A stretch of 64,000 nucleotides of DNA from Taiwanofungus camphoratus (lineage: Eukaryota > Basidiomycota > Agaricomycetes > Polyporales > Taiwanofungaceae). The translations under genes were made by a program, and so were the position numbers. Positions 49,446 through 59,552 of the stretch are shown one piece after another. Below the pieces are notes generated by a model that worked only from the letters and a program-made list of their open reading frames with translations, was not told the origin of the DNA and did not search any database. Position 1 is the stretch's first letter, and each line of letters starts with the position of its first letter. The stretch covers positions 620,001 to 684,000 of the forward strand of contig CP021228.1 of NCBI GenBank assembly GCA_003999685.1. The letters are read 5' to 3'.

Positions 49446-49461
49446 TGCCTAGCATAAGGTT
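49446..49461. repeat. Right target-site duplication of the LINE
   Basis: This is the second copy of TGCCTAGCATAAGGTT, marking the 5' end of the minus-strand LINE. Confidence 0.85.
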
Positions 49462-49769
49462 CACGCTGTGGTAGGAGAGCACAGGACACCATCAATAGTA
49501 TAACTAGTGGAGAGGTTGCGCCCATATGGAGAACTTCTTGTACTTCCTCGTGCAGTTATCGGAGGCATCGAAGACACTCCTCGTGATAGCAACCTACGGG
49601 CCAGTATGGTTTTAGATGTTTATCTCGAAAAGCAGGGGAAATGCCCTCATGTAGCACCTTCTCGCAACCAACTGCTTGCGGTCGTCAGAACACACTGGCA
49701 AGCCTTCACACGGGTGGACCTTTCTCTGTTTTTCATCTCTGGTGATCAACGTGATACACCTCTCCAGAC
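49462..49769. other. Short intergenic region before kinase K7
   Basis: The 308-bp gap contains no supported feature other than the inferred K7 promoter. Confidence 0.35.
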
Positions 49770-52327
49770 ATGGATTCCGACGTGGTCGCAAGCCAGCTTG
49801 AGCACCGGACAGAGCTACTGTACGTTAGCCATCGCCATATGCCAATTGCTCTCATGTGAAGTCTTATGTTTCTATCGGTCAGTATTCCGCCTGGGTCATC
49901 GACAGAGGGGACAAGTGGAGATGAGGTCTTGGAAACGCCGATGTACGTCATCTCCTCCCGGTTTTCACTCCTTTCCCCGTTGCTAAGGCTCCTTGTTCCA
50001 TTCGCCCGAAGTGTACAATCACCCTCCACATTCTCGGACTCAGGTACCGAAGGAACGAACCAAAGCAGAGGCCCTGAACTGTCACTGTATGTTGTGTATT
50101 CTCCGTGCTATACTCGTGTTCACAAACCGTCAGTGATGAGTTCGTCAAGCGACGTTCGCTAATCATACATGGTAAGACGTCTGTATATAAGATTCATTGA
50201 TTCTATGGTCACCTACCATTGCCAGCTGTTCATGTACACGGTATTCACAAATTAATGGATGGTCAATATCCGGGGCTCCAGATTGAAATTCAGATGGACG
50301 GTTGGGCAGGGAGAAGGTCAGAGGTAGTATGCTCTGAAAACCCAATCTGGAAATTGAACAAGGTCTTGTATGTTTGTCACTATGTTCCGCGTTTGCTGGA
50401 CTGACGGCGTTTACAAGGACCGATGTCGACGCCTCGTCGATCGTAACTATCATACTCTACCGTCGCGTCTCGCATAAAGAACGATCGGTGGATCTCATTT
50501 TGGCCACCGCCCAGCAACCTGTCGCACAACTCTCATGGCTTCCTACGTGTGAGTTCTCCCTAATTCTATTTACTTGTGCTCTTGAAATGAGCTCCATTTA
50601 GATTTATCCTACGTCGCGGATAGTGGCCCGTCTACATCGAATCAGATTAGCCTTGTTTTAGGTTGCACCATGCGTCCTTTGTTGAACGGTACATCTCTCG
50701 AGAAGCCTCGTTGTCATTGGACGCTGATGCATCGCGGTTCAAAATACCAGATAACATCGTCAAGGAATTCACATCTGAGTACAACGTCCTAGCTGAGGTG
50801 AGAGGTTACTCGAATGTAGTGAACGTAGGATCCCAATCATTCCATACTTTAGCAGGCAAAGACGGAGTTTGTGTTGCCTCCAGAAATAGAAGGCTCACCG
50901 GTGACGCTGCTACGAACTATATTTTCGTCGCCGGAAAGGGGAAGATTCCTCGGACGTTTCCATAAGCCAAGGCTATGTATTGAGTTTCTCGACCAGGTCA
51001 GTTCACCTTCATCCATTTAGCTGTCAGATTGCTGATTCATAGAATGAAGTTTTTGATTATGATGAATCCTGATGATCGGCTGTATAGAACAGTGTTGCAT
51101 AGCCTGAGGAGATTGTGCGCGAAATATGCTTCTCTGCCAACCTCATTCAGAGTCTCACATAAAAAATTGACGAAACACGAGCGCGTGACCGGCGGTGGAT
51201 TTGGGGATGTGTACAAGGGGCAACACAAGAATCGAGACGTTTGTTTGAAGACAATGGCGAAGAATAGGGCAAGCTCCTTTGATATGTCCCAAGCTCTTAA
51301 GGTCAGTAGTCCCCAAGCTTTCGGCACCTGATGAACAGCTAAGTCTCTCCAGGTGGTTTGTAGAGAAGCAATTGCCTGGAAATATCTTGATCATCGGAAC
51401 ATCATAATGCTCTTGGGTGTTAACGTCTCACTGATTTCTGACAATTTGTGTCTAATATCTCCATGGATGGAACATGGAGACATCAGAGCCTATCTGAAAA
51501 ACAATCCAGCTACAAATCGACTTCAGCTGGTAAAGAGATTCGCTGCATATTGATCTGCGTCCATGCTGAATATGATCCCATCAGCTTGTGGATATCGCGT
51601 GTGGCCTCGAGTACTTACACTCCCTTGATCTGGTACATGCCGACCTCAAAGGGGTCAGTATATACATGCGAAGATCAGAGTCTCCCAGCTGACTGTCGTG
51701 ACGAGTCGCAGGCGAATGTTCTTATCGACGATGAAAAGCGCGCCTTACTGACAGATTTCGGCCTCGCGACTGTGGCCTATGAGTTGAACACTGTCAATTC
51801 GACGTCGAGTATTTCGAAAGGGGGAGGAACGGTGCGATAGATGGCGCCGGAGCTATTTGATCCAGGAAGGTTCGGGATCAAAGGACCGCCACAACCAAGG
51901 AAAGCGAGTGATATGTATTCATTATCGATGCTAATGTGGGAGGTCCGTCCCACTACCATGATGGTTTCTCAAGCTAAGTTGACTGAAAGTAGCATAGATT
52001 TTCACAGGCCGATATCCATTACACGAATACTTCACGGATTCGCTGATCAGGGATGCTGTTCTCAGCGAGAAACGACCGCAGCGTCCCCCACACACAACTG
52101 CATTCGGACTGTCTGATGTTGTTTGGGGAATAATGGCAGCTTGTTGGACACACGATCCTTTTCAGCGCCCAAAAGTCAACGACATCTCCTCACGCCTGTA
52201 TGACGCCTATGTGGATTATGCACCCGAGTCGGTCTCGGAGGAAGAAATGAAGAAAGCCATTCATTTGTTTGGCAAGGATGGCACTGAAGCTGATATAAGC
52301 ATGGTGTCGACGACAATCACAATATGA
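49770..52327 (+). pseudogene. C2-like domain plus TKL-like kinase K7 (subfamily B), one nonsense codon
   Basis: Fourteen exons (49770..49819, 49883..49942, 50012..50086, 50134..50171, 50226..50367, 50418..50548, 50602..50688, 50751..50797, 50856..50996, 51050..51301, 51353..51529, 51585..51653, 51712..51942, 51998..52327) give 609 codons before the stop. The start MDSDVVASQLEHR leads to a Ser/Thr-rich segment, then the C2-like GLQIEIQMDGWAGRRSE and SIVTIILYRRVSHKERS. The linker ends in CIEFLDQ. The kinase has GGGFGDVYKG, VCLKTM, LVHADLKG, TDFGLAT and a complete C-lobe. A TAG at 51838-51840 replaces the Trp of the VRWMAPE block, so translation would stop in the activation segment. This copy gives the clearest full-length picture of the architecture. 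HRD is HAD. Confidence 0.87.
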
Positions 52328-53060
52328 CGCTTGTCAGGGAGGTCGTGCAATTGGTATAGGGCCCGTGTCTTCCTATTCTCGATACTTTTTTCTATCACGT
52401 TCATCGTAGACTTTACAAGTCGGTCAATATATAGCGACCAGCCTTTTTATAAGATTTGAGCGCTTCAGGTATGTACATGATGGATTCGGTCATGATTTTT
52501 CAAAGCTTGCTCTACGACATCCAACTTCGAAGATACACGACACTTGAAGTTTCAAGTATCGTGTATTAGGCTACTATAGTATTACGCTACAGGTCGGAGT
52601 ATCCACCTCAGAAAGTATGCACCTCCCGAGGCTGTCAGCACGGTTCCGGGCTTATTGTTTTCTCCCTGCACGCACTGGCATCTGGAACAATAAGGGACCT
52701 GTGTACCAAGACAAGCCCAGGCAAGCTGATTTCTCAGGCTCCCGCACAGCAGTAATTATCAACACGCATATGAAATAACTACGCACCCCGACGGCGGTCC
52801 TCTTCTCTTGTACTCTTGCTTTTGTGTGTTATCGATGAACGTCCCGGCGTTTACACCTTTACGTGTTAGAACTTGCGAGGTCTCGTTTCCAACCTTCCCA
52901 ACGTGATCCTTTTGTCTTCTGGCGTATGTATACCTGGATCCCTCTCTAGACAACACTCCATCGACGGCCCCAGAGGTCTTGTTCATTGTCCCCGCGACAG
53001 CTGCAACTGAAACTGCGCTACGACATTGTATACTAACTAAGATTATCTTAATCCTCGCCC
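52328..53060. other. Intergenic, end of the kinase region
   Basis: No gene was recognised. An inverted repeat of about 24 bp each side (arms containing CGACACTTGAAG and CTTCAAGTATCG) lies near 52530-52560. The promoter of the following gene is expected near 53000. Confidence 0.35.
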
Positions 53061-54234
53061 ATGTCCCACCCTGTCATTGTGTTTCCATCGCCTCCACCTA
53101 CTCGCAATAGCCTTACCCCCGAGCAGCGTGCTCAACTGATGCGCACGAACAACAAACTCGGCCAGGTGCTCGGGAGCACCCCACACGTTCTCGATATCTC
53201 GTATCCTACTGGTGAGCACTCGTCATTTAGGCTTGGCTAGGCCTCAGCTCACCAGAATCCGGTGCTACACCTCCTATTCAGACAAACCGGTTCGTGCATC
53301 AGCATCAGAAGACAAGTCGCGTCGGAAGTTTATGAAGGGGCATCAACGTAGTATGTCTCTTCCGCAGATTGACGAAGGCAGCGACAGTGAAAACAGCCCT
53401 GCTTCCCCTCGCCCGAGCACCTCCACTTCCTCGCACTCTATCACAAACCATACTACCTCAATGCACAGCGAGCAGGCATGGCGAACCCCATATGACCCAC
53501 TGCAGCGACCGCCAGTCTTGAAACTCTACCCGCCTCGGCGTGCGATCGCAGGTCCGACGCTCGATCCGATACCGGGCTCTCCTCAGGACATATCGCACGA
53601 CGGCGACGGCACCCCGCCGGACTCGCCGAATGCACCCACTTTTGACCTCGCCTCGGACGCCTCGATGCGGCGGAAGAAGCTGCGGCGGCTGACGCGTAAG
53701 CTGGGAGAAGGAGTGCCGATTGAGCTCGTCTTCCCCTCCAGCAGTAACTCAGAGTTGGACTCGGACGAGGAAGAAACACCGCTGCTAGAGACACCCTCCT
53801 CGGACCTCAATCACCCGTTCGCGCTTCCGCTGCCCACCATCCCGGAGAGCCTGGCCGAGGATGCGCGATTGCGTCACCGCAACGGCACGGCTGATCAGGC
53901 CCCGCGCAAGTCCAGTTTCACAAAGGATGCGGGCAAGCGCTCGACGCGCCGCGATGCGGTCTACGTCCTGGAAGGCCCGGAGGAGCATGGCTTGCGCGAA
54001 GGAGCATTCGAGAGCCTCTGTATTGGTAGTCCTGTGGGCACTACACTGGACACTAAAAGCAAGAAGAAGGGTCGGGTTGAGCATTCAGGGAAGCATGCCA
54101 GGGAGAAGCAGACTGTATGCGTCGGCGTTTCTGCCAGTGCGGGGCTCGATGGAAAAGGCCGCAGTCGGCGTTGGGTGCAGGGCCCCATTCCATTTGATCA
54201 GATCGCCGGCTCATGGCACATGGGTCCTTGGTAA
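53061..54234 (+). CDS. Unknown Ser/Pro-rich protein
   Basis: Two exons (53061..53211, 53282..54234) give 367 residues. The start MSHPVIVFPSPPP and the first exon (PEQRAQLMRTNNKLGQVLG) look structured; the rest is low-complexity, rich in Ser, Pro, Asp and basic patches (RRKKLRRLTRKLG). The C-terminus WVQGPIPFDQIAGSWHMGPW is distinctive and looks like a conserved tail. No domain was recognised. The intron is 70 nt, with an acceptor at 53281 that keeps the frame. Codon use and GC resemble the flanking stable genes rather than the kinase region. It is probably a regulatory or scaffold protein, but no function can be assigned. Confidence 0.75.
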
Positions 54235-55106
54235 TTTGCAAGCTGGTCTCTTGCCCACGGAAGGATATTATACACCACAGGAGGGTGTTCGCATAATTTT
54301 GATTTGGCCTGGTTCGCCTATCATGCTCGTGCTTTCGTGTCTGCTCGTTCGAACTGAAGTATTCGAGATCTAGTACACATGCTTCAAGCCCTGATGTATG
54401 CCATAGCTTATGACTACGAATAATATGCTGTAACTATGCATCGTCTCGAATCGAGGCCATTGAGATGTCCATCAGCGCCCGTCCTGTCGATAGCCTACAA
54501 GACGTTCATCAACTGCAAGGATCAGTTCGATACAACTGGTGAGCGACATGGTGTCTCAGTTTCTTCGCCTACCGAATGCTACTTATTTATGAGATAGAAC
54601 AATGTGCGAGAATTCATGAGCCCATACAGCATCAAACGATCCACCCGAGCTCTTGTTTATACCGTCATTTCGTACTAGGAATATGACAGTGCTGTTCGCG
54701 TAGCTGGCCATCATCGAAATGAGAGACGTGTTTCAACGAGACACGGCCAGTCTATCCAATTACTGCCTACAGGTGCCAGAGGTAGGTGAGTATATTCCAA
54801 GTACAATACCTCCAATCGCTAGCCCATTTTCGACATTCTGAGGACTTCAATCAACATACAAGGGTAGTAGTTGCGTTCCAGTTATAAGTTTATACCAATC
54901 AAAGAATGGAGGTTCGGAAGCCTCCGGCTGTAAGTATCTGTCACTGATCGCCCTACCAGTCCATCAAACCTTCTGCTTAGACGGTCCCAACTTCGAGGTG
55001 TATTTCGGCTCGTTGCGGATATCGACCGTATGCCCCAAAATTCCATTTACCAACCATTTTCCCAATAAGACGCCTGATTGACTCAACGCTTCCAATAACT
55101 TGAAAT
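54235..55106. other. Intergenic, no gene seen
   Basis: This 872-bp gap lies between two plus-strand genes. No supported coding or RNA feature was found; it should contain the promoter of the eisosome gene. Confidence 0.35.
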
Positions 55107-58100
55107 ATGTTCAGGACCGCGGCGAAAAAGATCGCCCACAACTCTACGATACCTGCACTAGCCGGAAATAAGGATCTCCGTACACTGCAGGACTTGATTA
55201 CGGCAGAGAAATCGGTGTTAAACTCGTATGCCTAGCTAGATTCAGCCTCTGCAGCATATCATTCATTGGTGGTCTATCAGATTGCAGAAGCTGAGCGTTG
55301 ATATCGCGAAAGCATCGGAAGCATTGAAAGCATGGGGTATGGGTGAAGGCGATGATCTAGGTGTGAGTAGCTGTGCTTTTCATGTACGATGCCAAATAAT
55401 CTCGCTGCTCCCACCACAGGACATCCTCAGTGCGTCCAGCGCGCTGTATTTACACTTTTCCGCGGCCCTTTCCGCATTTTCGACCCATGAATTGTCTGTA
55501 CGCGAGCAAATGAAGTCGGTCCGCACACGAGAAGAAAGTCTGGATGCGCTTCGGCGACGCCGCAAGTCGCTTGCATCAGACGCTGAATCTGCGGAGAGGA
55601 AGCTGAGCAAGATGAACCCTGACAACAAGAACCTGCAAGCGCAGACAGATTTACTGAACAAGCTGCGAGAAGACATCCGGGTGATGGATACCGAAATTAT
55701 GGCAGAGGAGGCTAGCCTTGGTGACTTCAAGCGCTCGAGCGCAAAGACATGGATGGGCCTTAAATTTGGTGGGCTGGTAGAGTGTTGCGAGAAAGGCGCC
55801 GTGCGTACGATGTTCCACATACCGTGTAGCTGGATTGACCCCTGTGCAGATTGTAGGCGAGCTGGGAAAGGTAGTTATCACAGTGAGTGTTTCTCTTCTG
55901 TCACTTGGATGTCTCTTCATTGTGGTATCAGGAAATTCCAATAGACCCGACGGAGCCTGGTCTTCCGCGGGCTTACTATCAAGGCCACGCTCAAACCGAG
56001 GCCCTTGTCGTTGAAGCCCGGCGTGCGGTCAACGAAATTATCTTTTCTGCTGACCCCAACCCCAGTTCCTCGCCGCGTCACCCTCAATTCTCGCCTGGGT
56101 CTATGCCAGGTCCCCTTTCACCGACATCTCAGCGGAGGCAATCAGGTCTCAATCAATATTCTTCGTATGGTGATGGCTCCAGGCGGGCGTCATTGTCGAT
56201 GTCGATGCAAATGCCGGTGCCTGTAGACGACCCAGACATGCTGAAAGGGAATGGAATTCGTTCCCCATCGATCCCAAGCTTCAGTGGCTATGGTCATCTC
56301 AGCCGGCAGTCGTTTTCCTCCGATCAAGTCCAGCCGCCAGCAGTCCCTAATGCAGGCAACATGAATGAGTTTGGGACGATCCCACTGGGACAGTTCTCCC
56401 TACAAACGAGCTCGTTGCGAGGTTCGGAGGAGCGGGAGAGAGTCGCAGGACCTCGTGGACGCTTTGCTACTTTCCCAACCAAGGCAGCGGGACCCCGTCC
56501 TCCTCCTGGTGCTAGCCCCGGAGCATCCAGCTACGGTGCCCTACCCTTGCAGGAGCACGACCGACCACCGTCGCTCGATGTTGAGCAGCCACAAGATTCG
56601 TTCTCCTCAAGTGTGGCACAAGCTTTAGGCCAGCAATTCGAATTGAGTGAGGGTGCTCAGGGCTCTTCTACCTTGTCCGCACCAAGCACCGATCCCCTTG
56701 ACAGGAAACGGCGGAGCATTGACTCTGAGCTCAGATCCTATTCTCCCCCTCCGCCGGTGTACTCCCCCCCCACTGAGCCTCTTCAGTTTGACCTTAGAGA
56801 TGACGAAGATGAAGGCGCTGATGTCCAGCTTGCCTACATGTCCTCTCATGCGAATGATTCTGACGCATCGCTTTCCCAACGTGATCGTGCGGATAGGAGG
56901 GTGAGATTTGACGGTTCACCGGATGTGATACCAGAAGCAGGAAATGCTGGACATGGGGCGAACAATGATGAGGGGCCAGACCATGACAGCAGTCGCCAGG
57001 AGTCACGGGATCCGGAAGGCTCACAATCGCAGGCTTCAAATGAAGGTGAGCTAGCGTGCATTGTCGCGGCTACCTTTGACTAAGCCATTATATGCTTTGT
57101 TCCGTGCACCTCATATATGCCTGCAGGCCCACAACCTTCTGCTATTAAGTCGCCCGTGATACAGTCTGTTCCAGAGTCGGAAGAACGTAGCTCATCTCCG
57201 GTGCAAATTCGATCACCTCCTCCTCGCACGCAGTCTCCTGTCAGTGACGAGAAGTCGTTGAATGCCGCAGCTGCGCGAGAAGTCTCCCGCGAACTTGATG
57301 CCCTCATGTTCAGCTCTCCATCCCTGTCTCCAGACACTGGCATGCCCGAACCTTTACTTCCACCTCAAGCGCCTTTTTCGAAGCGATCTGTATCTCCTAG
57401 ACCGAATGTTGAGATCTCTACGACGCAACCCATGAGCCCCAGAATTGAACCCCAATATCTCCGTGAGAGAGATCGAGCCTTGGTTTCACCCAACAGCATA
57501 TCGTCTGTTTCTAGTGGTGACACTTCGAGAGTTAGTGGGGACAGAAGTGTTCCATCGCCTGCTCCTCCGCCCATGGCCAACGTATCAGTGGCTTTGCCGT
57601 CCCCCTCACCTTCTGGTATATCAAATGTGATCACGTACCGCACACCTCCTGAGCATGCTTCCCCTTCTGGCACCATCCCTGCGTCATCTTTGTACAACCT
57701 TCCGTCTTCTGTGACCGGCTCGGGAGCATCATTCTCATCGACTTCGGTCTCGGGAGGTTCGCGAACAATATCAGCAGCCGCTTTCAGAAGGCCACAGATA
57801 CGTGCTCCCAGTAGCCCGATGCCTGACAGCGGTGTTGCTGGGCTGCCAGATACAGGCCCGTTAAATGTCAAGAAGAGGCCTTTGCCGACCTCTCCCTTCC
57901 CGTCATCGCGGCCTCAAGGTGTATCTAGTCAAGGTCGAATACCATCTGCACCCATGACAAGTGGTGGGGCGCAGGATGTGAGCGCAATGCCCTATTCGAG
58001 GTATCGCTCTGTGTCAGCCACGCATCCTCAAGACGGAAACGACCCGCGCACAAGCAGTCGCGTCTCAACGAATTCCGGCAGATCGCCGACGCGCAATGGG

Positions 58101-58271
58101 GATGGTGGTGGTGGAAGTGATGACGACTTTGACTACATTTCAGCATATGTGAATTCTACCGACACTACTACTCGGCCCGAGGACGAATCACATCCACAAT
58201 CGTCTGGATATGAGCAAGGACGATTTGCAACAAACTTGGAGAACGATGGTACCCTGGAGGGACTCAGATAA
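55107..58271 (+). CDS. Eisosome component Pil1/Lsp1-like BAR protein with long disordered tail
   Basis: Six exons (55107..55225, 55281..55362, 55420..55800, 55850..55882, 55932..57045, 57127..58271) give 957 residues. The first 250 residues match the Pil1/Lsp1 BAR pattern: DLITAEKSVLNSLQKLSVD, LKAWGMGEGDDLGD, a long charged helix with EESLDALRRRRKSLASD, and a third helix ending LRE-like in VGELGKVVITEIP and TEALVVEARRAVNEI. In yeast such proteins bend the plasma membrane and build eisosomes. Yeast Pil1 has about 340 residues; here about 700 residues of Ser/Pro-rich sequence follow. The tail has many SP sites and RKSS/RRAS-type motifs that suggest phospho-regulation. Exon 4 is only 33 nt. The gene appears intact. 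Confidence 0.87.
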
Positions 58272-59552
58272 GGTGTACAACCTATATTAAGTTCACGATG
58301 TTTTTACGGATGTGTCCATTCAATTTAGCACATTGTTCAATGCTCCCACGTTGCGACCATCCTAGTGCGTCTTCGAATTTCTACCAATATCCGTATCATT
58401 CAGCTAGCCAGAGGAGGTTCCTTTATCTTCACACTTCGTTCCGGAAGTCTTGCCATCACTGTATTGACAGATATTTATTTCCGTTCCCTACACATTCTCG
58501 TGCCCAAAATCTCAGTTGAACTTCTCGAAAGCACTGTCTTGTCCCTATACCCATCGTAGAAAGTAAATGCTGCCCGCGCACGTCCTTCCTATTAAAAGTG
58601 AGAGAGATACTAATAGTCAGGCCTTACATCAAGTTCACACCAGGAACTCTGAATCCTCCTTGACACTCAGTCATGACTTTTTACTTTGGACCATCACTCA
58701 CGAAATATTCGAGGAATATCTGTATCACCGAAAGCTAATCAACACCGAGTCTGGCGTTACAAATCATACACTTCACATTTGCAAAAGAACCTGTTAGAGC
58801 TCGCGGGGAAGCCGATGTGGTACGAATACAATGAAGCCTGAGGTGGCGAATTCAATATGACTAACTGCGCGCCCGGGCCCTGTGTTATCTGTTCAGGGTA
58901 GAACTTGCATCTCTGCGCCCAAATGTTTGCACGGCTCCACTATCTTGTGAAGGTGGCTTACATTAATGGACACACTGTTTCTGAAGTAGACAGTAATCCG
59001 CACGGGAAAACTGGCACTTAAGAATGATGAAGCGCGGGCTATCAATGCGTACATTTAGAACAGGGGTTGTGCCACCTCCGTCAAGGGACAGGGGCTCAAA
59101 AAGAAATCGTGTCAATGAGCATTGAGACGTCAGAGGGACTGCGAGCATGAACTGGAATTGGTAGATAGTGTGCGGATGGAAGGGTGAGTCGAAGCGGATG
59201 CAATATAACACAGGCGGAAACACAACAGCAACATCAAGATGTCGAAACGCACACGGGCCGAGCGGGAAGAAGAGGGAGAGATAGTGAGACAACAACGTAG
59301 AGGCTCTACACACTGGCACATCCAACACTACTCGCTACGTGTTCGGGGCGCAGATGTCCATGCGGCGCTCTGGCGCCGTAGAGGGCATGTAATATATTAG
59401 TCTGTGCGCCCACAGGCGGCGATTTTCGTCTCGGGGTCATCAGTGTCCGTTCTGTATGGGTCGCCCCGAGGGTATAGTATATAATATGTCAATCATCATA
59501 GTCGGTGAGCGGGCGGCCGGCGCACGGGAGGGCAAGCTGCGAATGTGAGAGC
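58272..59552. other. Convergent 3' intergenic region
   Basis: This 1.3-kb gap lies between the eisosome gene (+) and the GH16 gene (-). Short frames on both strands have no support. Confidence 0.4.
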
